DNA from: Hymenobacter sp. CRA2
GTDB lineage: Bacteria; Bacteroidota; Bacteroidia; Cytophagales; Hymenobacteraceae
DNA length: 64,000 nucleotides
Assembly: GCF_002007105.1 (NCBI RefSeq)
Contig: NZ_MVBC01000006.1
Span: 1-64,000, forward strand
Direction: 5' to 3'
Below the pieces are notes generated by a model. The model had not been told where the DNA came from and ran no database searches. It saw only the letters and a list, made by a program, of their open reading frames with translations. The position numbers and the translations under genes are program-made. How positions within the stretch are numbered: position 1 is the first letter of the stretch; each line of letters opens with the position of its first letter. Shown here piece after piece: positions 1 through 8,548 of this stretch.

Positions 1-94
1 CGCAAAAGCGCGCGGCCACTTGGGCCTGCCGGGCGCCCGGCTCGGCCAGCGCCTGCGCCACGCGCTGACGCAAATCCATCGAGTATGCTTGCAT
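1..94 (-). mobile_element. IS630-family transposase, N-terminal fragment cut by the window edge
   Basis: The minus strand from position 94 encodes a start with the sequence MQAYSMDLRQRVAQALAEPG, followed by a basic helix-turn-helix-like stretch ending in ARFC, and runs off the left edge. The 'AYSxDLRxRV' opening is typical of the N-terminal DNA-binding segment of IS630/Tc1-type transposases. Only 31 residues are visible, so no catalytic DDE residue can be checked and it cannot be said whether the element is intact. The family call rests on the opening motif alone. Confidence 0.6.
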
Positions 95-283
95 ACAGCC
101 GCTTACGTACGCGGAGCGCCAGCAGCTACATTGTCTGTGAATCTGCTATAAATCGTTGGTGACGCCGGTATAGAGGACAGTGCGAGCGGGATTGGTGAGT
201 AAATAGATGTACATAGAGGTGGGTAGAAGTTGCTATCCAACGTCAGCAAGCGAGATGCTTCGCTGCGCTCTGCCTGACATTCT
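95..283. other. Intergenic stretch, probable IS end
   Basis: No gene is seen here. It probably holds the terminal part of the IS630-type element that starts at the window edge, but the terminal inverted repeat cannot be fixed without the other end. Near 245-283 a short partial palindrome (GCGAGATGCTTCGCTGCG then TGACATTCT) resembles one arm of the dispersed palindromes found elsewhere in this window. Confidence 0.35.
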
Positions 284-574
284 TTAGTTCACCACCGCGT
301 AGTGCTGCATCTCCTGAATGCTCTGGTAAAACGGCTTCACCAACTGAAAAAACGCCCCGAACTCCGGGCTCTTGCGGAAGCCGTTCAGGTGCCGCTCTAC
401 CGACGTCCACTCTATGCGCCAGACGAACAGCTCGGGGTCTTCCTCGCAGTGCGCCAACTCGTACTTCAGGCAGTCGGGCGCGGCGGCCAGCAGCTCGTGG
501 GCCCGGCCGATGGCTCCGACGAAGGCCGGTTGCTGCTCAGCGTTGATGCGGTAGCGGATGTACTCAACGGTCAT
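284..574 (-). CDS. Putative quinol monooxygenase (ABM domain)
   Basis: A 96-residue single-domain protein that fits the antibiotic biosynthesis monooxygenase (ABM, dimeric alpha-beta barrel) family. The N-terminal strand (TVEYIRYRI), the helix-rich middle with APDCLKYELAHCEEDP, and the WTSVERHLNGFRKSPEF segment followed by a C-terminal strand are the usual family pattern. Members are small cytosolic dimers that oxidise quinols or act on reactive electrophiles; the substrate cannot be read from the sequence. It lies 23 bp downstream of the prolyl-aminopeptidase-like gene on the same strand, so the two may be co-transcribed. Confidence 0.8.
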   Translation of the reverse strand: MTVEYIRYRINAEQQPAFVGAIGRAHELLAAAPDCLKYELAHCEEDPELFVWRIEWTSVERHLNGFRKSPEFGAFFQLVKPFYQSIQEMQHYAVVN

Positions 575-597
575 GGCGGCAGGGGCAGGCGTTGGGG

Positions 598-1590
598 TTA
601 GCTTTTACGCTCCGTACGGCGCAGGAACTTGATCAGCGCCGGGAAGTAGTGCTCCGGGTCGTCCCACATGGCGTAGTGCGAGCCTTCCGGGCAGATATAC
701 TTCTGGCAGTTCGGAATGCGGCGCTGCATGTAGTCGATATCGGCCGTGGGCACGAAGTCGTACTTCGAACCGATGACCAGCGTGGGCGGCTTGATGGCGG
801 CCAGCCGGTCGGAGAAGTCCCAGGCCAGCATGAAGGGCATGAAGTAGCCCGCGTACGTGCGCGTGATGTGCACCTGGCTGCGGGTAAACGTGGGCGGCTC
901 CTGGGCCAGGCGCATCATGTGCAGGTGGCGAAATTCCGTTTGTACCGCCGGCGTGATGTAGGCGGAAAGCGTTTGCATGCCCATGGTGTCGAGGCCGGCA
1001 ATGGTTTTGCCCTCCTTGGCGGCGAAGCGGCGCACGATGTCGGCGTAGAGTGCAAAGCGGTGCTTGTTGAACACGGTGGCTTTGTAGCCGATGTCGGAGG
1101 TAATCAGCCCTTTCAGGTGCTGCGGGTACTTGGCCGTGTATTCCAGCGCCAGCATGCCTCCCCAGCTGTGGCCGAGCAGGTAAAATTGGTCGAGGCCAAG
1201 GCCCTGGCGCACCTGTTCCACTTCTTCCACGAAGCGGGTAATGTTCCAGATGCTTTTGTCGGCCGTTTTATCGGAGTAGTACGAGTTGAGCTGGTCGTAG
1301 TAATAGAGCTCAACGCCTTCTGTGGCCAGATACTCCGGAAAGTTCTCGAAGTACTCATGGGTGTTGCCGGGGCCGCCGTGCAGCACCAGCAGCTTGATTT
1401 TGCCCTGCCCCACCTTCTGCGTCCACACCTTGTACTTCCCGTCGATGGTTATCATCTTAACGCCCGGGGCCCGCATCTTGACGGCGTAGCTGCTATCGGC
1501 AGCGGTGGAGGCGGGAGCGGCCGTTTGGGCCGCGGCAAGCAGGGGCAGAAGTAGCAGCGACAGGGCCGCCAGCAAGGAACGAATCAGCAC
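598..1590 (-). CDS. Secreted prolyl aminopeptidase-like alpha/beta hydrolase
   Basis: A 330-residue alpha/beta hydrolase with an N-terminal signal peptide (LLAALSLLLLPLLAAAQ). The oxyanion motif HGGPG is at about residues 71-75 and the nucleophile elbow GHSWGG places Ser142; Asp278 (KYDF) and His305 (GSHYAMW) complete the triad. HGGPG with GHSWGG is characteristic of proline iminopeptidases (S33), which release N-terminal proline from peptides, so a periplasmic or secreted peptidase is likely. The start is GTG; no ATG lies before the signal peptide core. A close paralog is at 2724-3692. The exact substrate is an inference. Confidence 0.88.
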   Translation of the reverse strand: MLIRSLLAALSLLLLPLLAAAQTAAPASTAADSSYAVKMRAPGVKMITIDGKYKVWTQKVGQGKIKLLVLHGGPGNTHEYFENFPEYLATEGVELYYYDQLNSYYSDKTADKSIWNITRFVEEVEQVRQGLGLDQFYLLGHSWGGMLALEYTAKYPQHLKGLITSDIGYKATVFNKHRFALYADIVRRFAAKEGKTIAGLDTMGMQTLSAYITPAVQTEFRHLHMMRLAQEPPTFTRSQVHITRTYAGYFMPFMLAWDFSDRLAAIKPPTLVIGSKYDFVPTADIDYMQRRIPNCQKYICPEGSHYAMWDDPEHYFPALIKFLRRTERKS

Positions 1591-1683
1591 GGAAGAATAA
1601 GCGAAGGAAAAGGAATGAACTACAGCAGTCCTAAGATGCGCAATAATCGCGTTGGTTGGGTGTGTAGCCGAAGCAGGACCCAG

Positions 1684-2478
1684 TCACGCCGCCAGATACG
1701 ACTCAATCACACTCAACGTATCCATCGGGGCGCTAACGTGCGGACAGTGGCCGCTGATGGGCAGCGTGACCAGGGTGGCGCCCGGAATGACCATCTGCAG
1801 AAACTCCCCGACGGTCGGCGGCGCTATCAGGTCTTCAGCGCACTGCACCAGCAGGCAGGGCGTGCGCAGCTGCGCCATGTCGGCGCGGTTGTCCGAAAGA
1901 AACGTAACGCGGGCAAACCGCTTGGCAATAACCGGGTCGTTCTGGCAGAAGCGGTGCGCCAGCTCCACCGACAGCGAAGGGCGGTCGGGCGTGCCCATGA
2001 TGAAGCTGGCAAACGAATCGGCCCAGCCTACAAAATCCTGGTCCATGAAGGCCAGCATTTGCTCCACGTCGAGGCGCTCGAAGCCGCCCTGATAATGCTC
2101 GTCGTTGAGGTAGCAGGGCGAGGGGCAGAGCAGCATCAATTGCGCAAACCGTTCCGGCTCGGCAATAGCTGCCAGCGCGGCGATGGTGCCGCCCACCGAA
2201 TGGCCCACCAGTACCACGTCCTGCAACGCAAGGTGCTGGCAGATATCGAGTACGTCCTGAGCGTAGCCCTGTAAGGTGGAGTACCGGTTGGCGTCGTAGG
2301 CGGAGATATCCGACAGGCCGGCGCCTACGTGGTCGTAGAGCACCAGCTTGTAGCGGCTGAGCAGGGCCGGGGTGAGGGAATGCCAGATGGTTTGGTCGCA
2401 GCCGAAGCCATTGACAAACAGAAAAGTGCGGGTGCCGTGGCCAATGACGTGGACGTTGTTGCGCTTGGTAATATCCAT
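1684..2478 (-). CDS. RsbQ-like alpha/beta hydrolase
   Basis: A 264-residue cytosolic alpha/beta hydrolase. The opening NNVHVIGHGTRTFLFVNGFG followed by CDQTIW closely follows the pattern of Bacillus RsbQ and the plant KAI2/D14 receptors. The triad is Ser94 (GHSVGG), Asp216 and His244, nearly the same spacing as in RsbQ. The ATG at 2478 is preferred over one further upstream because it matches the RsbQ N-terminus; the extra residues would come from the AT-rich leader. In Bacillus RsbQ works with the PAS-phosphatase RsbP, but no RsbP-like gene is adjacent, so the role here is open. Confidence 0.85.
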   Translation of the reverse strand: MDITKRNNVHVIGHGTRTFLFVNGFGCDQTIWHSLTPALLSRYKLVLYDHVGAGLSDISAYDANRYSTLQGYAQDVLDICQHLALQDVVLVGHSVGGTIAALAAIAEPERFAQLMLLCPSPCYLNDEHYQGGFERLDVEQMLAFMDQDFVGWADSFASFIMGTPDRPSLSVELAHRFCQNDPVIAKRFARVTFLSDNRADMAQLRTPCLLVQCAEDLIAPPTVGEFLQMVIPGATLVTLPISGHCPHVSAPMDTLSVIESYLAA

Positions 2479-2723
2479 GTCGCAAGCGTAATAAGAGAGG
2501 AATGTGTTATTTAAATAGTCTAAAAAATTATAAACATTCAACTATGCTTCAAACTGGGAAGTCTTTCTCATTACGGCCACCGGGCTGGTAATTGCCGAAT
2601 GCAGCGCTATAGCCCAGCTGGGCTTGGTTAGCCGGTGCGCTGATTCTCAATTAGATACCAAAACGGGACAGGCTGGGCACGCCAAAGCCGCTGCGCCACG
2701 GGGCTATACCTTGCCGGCGTTTC

Positions 2724-3692
2724 TCAGCTTTTGCGCTTGGGGTGCTTCAGGAACTCCACCAGCGGCGGGAAATAGTGTTGCGGGTCGTCCCACATGGCAA
2801 AGTGCGCGCCGTTGGGGCAGATGGACACCCGGCTGTTGGCCATCAGCTGGTGCATGGTTTCGTAAGTAGAGGCCGGAATGAAGTCGTAGCGGGAGCCCAG
2901 CAGCAGGGTGGGCGTTTTGATGCTGGCCACCTTGGCGGTAAAATCCCAGCTGCTGAGCACCGGGAAGATGGGGGCGCGGTCCTGTCGGTTGATGTGGGTG
3001 AGGTTGCGTTTGTAGGCATCGGGCTCGGCGGGTAGCCGCAGCATGTGGCGGCGGAAAAACTCGTCCTGCACTGGCTTGGTTATCAGCGGGGCCAGTTTAC
3101 TGAGTTCCAGCAGGCTGTCGGGCGCCACCTGCCGGCCCCGGGCCGCGGCCTGCTGCCGGATGATGTCGGCGTAGAGGCCAAAGCGGTATTGGTTGTAGAC
3201 CGGCGCGCTGTAGCCCATGTTGGAAATGATGAGTCCGCGCAGGTGCTGCGGGTACTTCACGGCGTACTCCTGGGCCAGCAGCCCGCCCCAACTGTGGCCG
3301 AGCAGGTAAAAGTGGTCGAGGCCGAGGCCCTGGCGCACCTGCTCCACTTCCTCCACGAAGCGGCTGACCTTCCAGATGCTCGTATCCTTGGGCTGATCGG
3401 AGTGGTAGGAGCCGAGCTGGTCGTAGAAGTAGATTTCGACGCCTTCCTTGGCCAGATACTCCGGGAAGTTCTCGAAGTACTCGTGCGAGTTGGCCGGGCC
3501 GCCGTGCAGCAGCAGCAGCTTGATTTTGCCCCGGCCCACCTTCTGCGTCCAGACCTTATACTTCCCGTCGATGGTTATCATCTTGACGCCCGGGGCTTTG
3601 AGCTTGGCGTAGTAGCTGCTGTCTTTGGCCTGCGCCCGAGCTAGCAGGGGCAACAGGAGCAGCAGCGGGAGTAGGAGGCGAAGTCGTTTCAT
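2724..3692 (-). CDS. Secreted prolyl aminopeptidase-like alpha/beta hydrolase (paralog)
   Basis: A 322-residue protein with a signal peptide (MKRLRLLLPLLLLLPLLARA). It shares long blocks with the gene at 598-1590, including the YKVWTQKVG stretch, HEYFENFPEYL and GHSWGG (Ser134). The oxyanion motif reads HGGPA instead of HGGPG. The start at 3692 is preferred because it opens directly on the signal peptide; an upstream in-frame start would add a hydrophilic tail. It is divergent from the M28 peptidase gene. Function as an S33 peptidase is inferred from the family. Confidence 0.87.
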   Translation of the reverse strand: MKRLRLLLPLLLLLPLLARAQAKDSSYYAKLKAPGVKMITIDGKYKVWTQKVGRGKIKLLLLHGGPANSHEYFENFPEYLAKEGVEIYFYDQLGSYHSDQPKDTSIWKVSRFVEEVEQVRQGLGLDHFYLLGHSWGGLLAQEYAVKYPQHLRGLIISNMGYSAPVYNQYRFGLYADIIRQQAAARGRQVAPDSLLELSKLAPLITKPVQDEFFRRHMLRLPAEPDAYKRNLTHINRQDRAPIFPVLSSWDFTAKVASIKTPTLLLGSRYDFIPASTYETMHQLMANSRVSICPNGAHFAMWDDPQHYFPPLVEFLKHPKRKS

Positions 3693-3841
3693 AGCGCGGT
3701 AAGGTGTTGGGCATAAATAGCAGGCTGCTAAAGATAAAGAGCAGACGAGCCAACTTATAGGCCCTCGGCGCAACGCCGCGGCCGAAAGCTCGTCTCTTTC
3801 GCGTTTCTTCGGCGCAAGCAACCCAACCCTCTCCCTATACC

Positions 3842-5395
3842 ATGCAGAAACTACTATACCTGGCCGCCGCCTGCGGCCTGGCTGTCACCACACCCGCTGC
3901 GGCCCAACAGGCCGAGAAAGTGGACCAGGCCATGATTGCCAAAATCAAGGACGAAGGCCTGAACCGTTCGCAGGTGATGAAAACGGCCTTTTACCTCACC
4001 GACGTGTGCGGCCCGCGCCTTGCCAACTCCGAGGGCCTGAAGCGCGCCAACGAGTGGACGCAGAAGCAGATGGCGCTGTGGGGCCTCTCGAACTCCAAGA
4101 TCGAGCCCTGGGGCGACTTTGGCCGCGGCTGGGACATTGAGAAGTCGTACGTGGCCATGACGGCGCCCTACTACCACGCCATGATCGGGGCGCCGAAAGC
4201 CTGGACCCCGAGCACCAACGGCGTGCTCAAAAAGCAGGTGGTGCTGGTGAAAGCCGCCACCGAAGCCGACCTCGACAAGTACAAAGGCCAGCTGCGCGAC
4301 AAAATCGCGCTGATGGAAGTGGCTCAGGAGCCCAAAACCACTTTCACCGCCGACGCCAAGCGCTACACCGACGAGGAGCTGCAGAAAATGGCCGGCCCGG
4401 CTGAGCCGCGTCCGGCCCGCGAAGGTGGCGACGAAGCGGCGCGCAGCGCCATGCGCGCCCGCATAGCGCTGCGCACCAAGATGGTGGATATGCTCCAGCA
4501 GGAAGGCGCGGCGGCCGTACTCAGCACCCGCGGCGGCTCGCACGGCACGTTTTTCACCTCCAACGGTGCCCCCTACGCCGCCGATGCCAAGCCCGTGCTG
4601 CCCGAAATCGAAATGTCGCCCGAGGACCAGCTGCGCCTGATCCGCCTGGTAGAAGCCGGCATTCCGGTGGAGCTGGAAATGGAAACCAGGACCCGCTTCC
4701 AGAGCCAGGACCTGAAGGGTTACAACGTGGTGGCCGAAATTCCCGGCACCGACAAGAAGCTCAAGAGCGAAGTGGTGATGCTCGGCGCCCACATCGACTC
4801 GTGGCACGCCGCCACCGGCGCCACCGACAACGCCGCCGGCTGCGCCGTGATGATGGAAGCCATGCGCATCCTCAAAACCGTGGGCGTGAAGCCGCGCCGC
4901 ACCATCCGCGTGGCCCTGTGGGGCGAGGAGGAGCAGGGCCTGTTCGGCTCGCGCAACTACGTGAAAAACCACTTCGGCGACCCGGCTACCATGAAGCTGC
5001 TGCCCGAGCACGAAAAGCTGGCCGGCTACTTCAACCTCGACAACGGCTCGGGCAAAATCCGCGGCATCTATGCCCAGGGCAACGAGCAGGTACAGCCCAT
5101 CTTCACCGAGTGGCTGAAGCCTTTCGCTGACATGGGCGCTACCACCGTGACGCCCCGCAACACCGGCGGCACTGACCACCTGTCGTTCGACGCCGTAGGC
5201 CTGCCGGGCTTCCAGTTCATCCAGGACGGCCTCGACTACAACACGCGCACCCACCACACCAACATGGACACCTACGAGCGGCTGCAGGCCGACGACCTGA
5301 AACAGGCGTCCATCATCGTGGCCACGTTCGTGTACAACACGGCCATGCGCGACCAGAAGCTGCCGCGCAAGCCGCTGCCCCAGCCGAAGTCGTAA
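3842..5395 (+). CDS. Secreted M28-family zinc metallopeptidase
   Basis: A 517-residue protein with a signal peptide ending at PAAAQQ. The C-terminal half carries the M28 zinc site: His317 and Asp319 in GAHIDSW, bridging Asp329 in GATDNAAG, the catalytic/ligand glutamates in WGEEEQGLFGS (residues 360-370), the Asp in LDNGSG and a late GGTDHLSF segment. The middle (about residues 130-290) is an inserted PA-like domain, as in larger bacterial M28 aminopeptidases. It probably trims N-terminal residues of peptides outside the inner membrane. A strong terminator follows 20 bp after the stop. Confidence 0.92.
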   Translation: MQKLLYLAAACGLAVTTPAAAQQAEKVDQAMIAKIKDEGLNRSQVMKTAFYLTDVCGPRLANSEGLKRANEWTQKQMALWGLSNSKIEPWGDFGRGWDIEKSYVAMTAPYYHAMIGAPKAWTPSTNGVLKKQVVLVKAATEADLDKYKGQLRDKIALMEVAQEPKTTFTADAKRYTDEELQKMAGPAEPRPAREGGDEAARSAMRARIALRTKMVDMLQQEGAAAVLSTRGGSHGTFFTSNGAPYAADAKPVLPEIEMSPEDQLRLIRLVEAGIPVELEMETRTRFQSQDLKGYNVVAEIPGTDKKLKSEVVMLGAHIDSWHAATGATDNAAGCAVMMEAMRILKTVGVKPRRTIRVALWGEEEQGLFGSRNYVKNHFGDPATMKLLPEHEKLAGYFNLDNGSGKIRGIYAQGNEQVQPIFTEWLKPFADMGATTVTPRNTGGTDHLSFDAVGLPGFQFIQDGLDYNTRTHHTNMDTYERLQADDLKQASIIVATFVYNTAMRDQKLPRKPLPQPKS

Positions 5396-5413
5396 AAGAC
5401 TCCGCCACCCACG

Positions 5414-5450
5414 AAAAGCCCCGCTGGTACTGACCCAGCGGGGCTTTTTT
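5414..5450 (+). terminator. Intrinsic terminator after the M28 peptidase
   Basis: The stem AAGCCCCGCTGG pairs with CCAGCGGGGCTT, followed by a T run. It sits between the convergent M28 peptidase and lipoprotein genes and may serve both. Confidence 0.9.
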
Positions 5451-5465
5451 GCATTCAGGTTTGCC

Positions 5466-6071
5466 TCAGCAAGGCATGAAATAATCGATGCGCACCAAAC
5501 GGCCGTCCTTAAAAAGCAGCCTCCAATGGTCGTCGGTGGGGGGAGGGGCCACGTCCAGGCTCACCATCTGCACTTCGCCCAGCACGTCATCCTGCTCCGT
5601 CGATTGGCGGCTTACCGCCCGCGGAAAAGCTCGGCCTAGCTCCGCCAGCGTGGTAGTACGGTCCAGACGCAAGCCGCCGGCTTGTAGCCCGCCGCCTTTG
5701 CGCACGTCCAGCGACGTTACGACGGCTGTGTCGCCGTACAGTTCCAGCGCAGCCTTAGGAGTGTAGGCCCGTTGGAACGAGAGGCTGAAAAAAGAGGTGC
5801 ACTCGTTGTCCAAATCCGGCGTGACTACGCTGTCGGGCGAACCTAACTCGCGCCACGCCGCTTGCAGTTGACTCTGCAACGGCAGGCGCCCGTTGATGCG
5901 CGCCGCGGCCCAATTCAGATATTCAGTAGTATCGGCAGGCGAACTAGCCGGCGCCGTGCTGGAAGGCGTTGCCGCACTGGCCGGAGCGGTTTGAGACGGT
6001 TTTTCGGGTTCGGTACAGCTGGTCAGGCCTAATAGGCTGATCAGTACAACACCCACGGCGCGATGAATCAT
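5466..6071 (-). CDS. Hypothetical lipoprotein
   Basis: A 201-residue protein with a lipoprotein signal peptide; the lipobox LTSC lies about 20 residues from the chosen start. A Thr/Ser/Ala/Pro-rich linker follows, then a globular domain with no recognised family. Near the C-terminus it has the pattern WRLLFKDGRLVRIDYF. The ATG at 6071 is preferred over one 12 bp upstream because it gives a normal lipoprotein signal. It is probably anchored in the envelope. No function can be assigned. Confidence 0.7.
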   Translation of the reverse strand: MIHRAVGVVLISLLGLTSCTEPEKPSQTAPASAATPSSTAPASSPADTTEYLNWAAARINGRLPLQSQLQAAWRELGSPDSVVTPDLDNECTSFFSLSFQRAYTPKAALELYGDTAVVTSLDVRKGGGLQAGGLRLDRTTTLAELGRAFPRAVSRQSTEQDDVLGEVQMVSLDVAPPPTDDHWRLLFKDGRLVRIDYFMPC

Positions 6072-6229
6072 GGGAATACACATACCAAAAAGACCAAATC
6101 TGAATGCGGGCTGCTCTTCAAGCCGTTCTGGGTATTTAGTTTAAGGCCAGCTTAAGGGCTGTTAGCCCGGCATCTATATGAAGCCCCGGCTTGACTGGCG
6201 GAGTGGTCTAGCAGAAGCGAGGCGCTAGT

Positions 6230-6799
6230 TTAATCGATTTGTTGACGAAGCTCCTGTACTATTTGTGCCCGCCTCGCCACGGTCTCGGCCGTTTCGGAGC
6301 CGTATTCGATGGCGCCTCTTGCGTAGCGCGACAAATAGCAGCGGACTTCTTCTGGCGGAAGCAATGACAATGTAGACACCTTCTGCTGCCAGCCCGGCTG
6401 AGCGTGCCACCACGTGTAATCTACCGCGGTGCCTTCTTCTGCTTCAGCCGCCTGAGCAGTAGGAAATGCCGCCTGGTCCAGCGCATGCGCCACAAACTGC
6501 GCAGGTAGCCGCACCGAGTGCTGTTCTATCTGGTGAATAAGCATTTCGGGCCATAGGTACATGCTATCGGTTAATTCCACATCGGGCATGTGCGAACCGG
6601 GCAATTGGCACCGAAATTCACATTGAGCGTGACTCATCCAGTGATGTAGCGGGCGCCCCTGGCGCAGATACGTCAGAATGCGTTGCCTCTCTACAGGCTC
6701 CCAGTGGGTATCAACAAACCAAGCCGCATCCGGCAACAGCGGATCCTGTAGCAACAAATTGCGCCAGCGGCCCAAGCCAATCAGCGGGGTGGGGTGCAT
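6230..6799 (-). CDS. Hypothetical protein
   Basis: A 189-residue hydrophilic protein without signal peptide or membrane segment, rich in Trp, His and Gln. No domain is recognised. It lies 12 bp downstream of the dienelactone hydrolase gene on the same strand and is probably co-transcribed with it. The coding call rests on an intact frame with normal codon use and the tight spacing. Confidence 0.6.
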   Translation of the reverse strand: MHPTPLIGLGRWRNLLLQDPLLPDAAWFVDTHWEPVERQRILTYLRQGRPLHHWMSHAQCEFRCQLPGSHMPDVELTDSMYLWPEMLIHQIEQHSVRLPAQFVAHALDQAAFPTAQAAEAEEGTAVDYTWWHAQPGWQQKVSTLSLLPPEEVRCYLSRYARGAIEYGSETAETVARRAQIVQELRQQID

Positions 6800-6811
6800 G
6801 GGACGAAATGA

Positions 6812-7669
6812 TCAGCCCAGTTGCTCCTTGAACAGTCTTAGCGTCCGCTCCCAGGCCAGCTTGGCGGCCGTTTCGTTGTAGCGGGCCGGCGAGGAGTCGT
6901 TGTTGAAAGTGTGCTGGGCGCCTTCGTACACAAACTGCTCATACTTCACGCCCGCGGCTTTCAGTGCATTTTCCCAGGCGGTCATACCGGCATTTACGCG
7001 CTCATCCAGACCAGCGTAGTGCATCATCAGGCGGGCCTTGATGTTGGTTGCCTCCGCGGCGTCGGGCTGGCGGCCGTAATAGGCCACGGCGGCGTTCAGC
7101 TTGGGGTCGTGGGTGGCTAGCTGGTTGGCCATGGCTCCGCCCCAGCAGAAGCCCACGCAACCGGTTTTGCCGTTGGAATCGGGACGGCTGCGCAGGTAGT
7201 CCAGGGCCCGCAGGTAGTTATTGAGGTTCTGGGCGGCATCGAGCTTGCCGATCAGCTCCCGGCCTTTTTCCTCATCGGTGGGCGTGCCCCCAAAGGGCGA
7301 CAGCGCATCCGCGCCCAGGGCCAGGTAACCGGCTTTGGCCACGCGCCGCGTCACGTCCTTGATGTGAGGCGTCAGGCCGCGGTTTTCGTGGATGACGACC
7401 ACCGCCCCGCGCTTCTTTTTGCCCTTGGGGTGGGCGAGGTAGCCTTTCATGGTGGCGCCGTCGCCGGGCCAGCTCACTTCCTCAATGATGAGGTCCTTGT
7501 CGTCTTCCGGCACCGTGGCGGCCTCGGCGTAGCCCGGGTCGAGCACGCTCAACGCAGTGGTGGCCAGCGCGAGGCTGCCGGTGAGTTGCACCAGCCGCTT
7601 CATAAACTCCTTGCGGGTGAGCGGGCGGTGCGTGTATTCGTCGAAGAGGTTGATGATGCGCTGGTCCAT
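6812..7669 (-). CDS. Dienelactone hydrolase family protein
   Basis: A 285-residue protein with an N-terminal segment (residues 1-50) that contains a hydrophobic stretch, LTGSLALATTALSVL, and is probably an export signal. The alpha/beta hydrolase domain shows the dienelactone hydrolase nucleophile elbow GFCWGG with a cysteine nucleophile, an acid residue in AGLDERV and the histidine in GAQHTFNND. Family members hydrolyse dienelactones or related esters; an exported version with unknown ester substrate is typical of Bacteroidota. It heads a likely two-gene unit with the hypothetical gene at 6230-6799. Confidence 0.88.
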   Translation of the reverse strand: MDQRIINLFDEYTHRPLTRKEFMKRLVQLTGSLALATTALSVLDPGYAEAATVPEDDKDLIIEEVSWPGDGATMKGYLAHPKGKKKRGAVVVIHENRGLTPHIKDVTRRVAKAGYLALGADALSPFGGTPTDEEKGRELIGKLDAAQNLNNYLRALDYLRSRPDSNGKTGCVGFCWGGAMANQLATHDPKLNAAVAYYGRQPDAAEATNIKARLMMHYAGLDERVNAGMTAWENALKAAGVKYEQFVYEGAQHTFNNDSSPARYNETAAKLAWERTLRLFKEQLG

Positions 7670-7718
7670 GCGCCAAGCTTAGCACTTATTGCCGGGAAAG
7701 CAAGACAACCGGGCTTGT

Positions 7719-8393
7719 TCAGTAGTCCCGGGTGTAGCGCTTATCCATGAAGGAATTGGGGTGGGAGAGGCGGTACAGCTCCAGGGTTTGTGTCAGCAAG
7801 CGCACAAACAGCGGGTTAGTGTCCATATCGGGGGCCGTCATATATGCTTTGCGCACGGGCTGGCCGGCTGCTTCCCGGTATAACCGATACTGGGTAGCGT
7901 GAATCACCATTACAGTTTTCGCCTTTACCGTTCGCACTGAGCTAAAATCGTGGAATGCATCGTCGTCAGCCAGGAAAACCGAGTCGAGCAGCGCCACATA
8001 GCGCCGGCTGGCAACCTGAGTATTCTTTAGCGCTATGCTGTCTTTAGTGTAGGCGGCATAGCGCCGATGATTTTCCGCAGCTCTGCGGCCGATGTCTCCG
8101 ATTAGTTTCCAACGGGCTTCTTTGTTGTCAGGAGGCTTATCGAAATACTCCCGGCGCAGGCTGTCCTCCACCGGGTCGAAATAACGCCTGATACTGTCCC
8201 GGCGCGCATACACCAGCTTAGTGGTGCGGGCGCTGCGTCGAATGATGATATGGTAAGTGGCGCCGCGCATATCCGGTTGGGACTCGATGCGCATCGTATA
8301 AGTCAACGGACGCGGAGTGCTACTAACTATTGGGGTGTCAGAGGGCTGGATAACGGCCGCAAGTAGCCGGGCAATAAACACGGGTAAAAGCAT
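7719..8393 (-). CDS. Hypothetical exported protein
   Basis: A 224-residue protein with a short hydrophobic N-terminus (MLLPVFIARLLAAVI) that may act as a signal peptide, followed by a very basic, Arg/Tyr/Asp-rich body. No family is recognised. It is transcribed away from the gene at 8549. The call is supported by an uninterrupted frame and a plausible start. Confidence 0.55.
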   Translation of the reverse strand: MLLPVFIARLLAAVIQPSDTPIVSSTPRPLTYTMRIESQPDMRGATYHIIIRRSARTTKLVYARRDSIRRYFDPVEDSLRREYFDKPPDNKEARWKLIGDIGRRAAENHRRYAAYTKDSIALKNTQVASRRYVALLDSVFLADDDAFHDFSSVRTVKAKTVMVIHATQYRLYREAAGQPVRKAYMTAPDMDTNPLFVRLLTQTLELYRLSHPNSFMDKRYTRDY

Positions 8394-8548
8394 AAGCCAA
8401 GATACAGCGGGCTACCGGTCGCAATACCAGCTTCAGCCGCTGATTCCCGGCACTCCCGCGGTTTTTCCGGCATTCACCCGATTTTACCTGCTTTCGGCCG
8501 CGGGGCGCGCCAGTTTTGGGCACCAACCAAGTCCTAACCACTACCGCC

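Noticed and set aside
3854-5257. Long minus-strand frame opposite the M28 peptidase
   Set aside because: It lies wholly within a gene with clear zinc-site motifs; the translation is Gly/His/Val-rich with no domain, as expected from GC-rich antisense reading.
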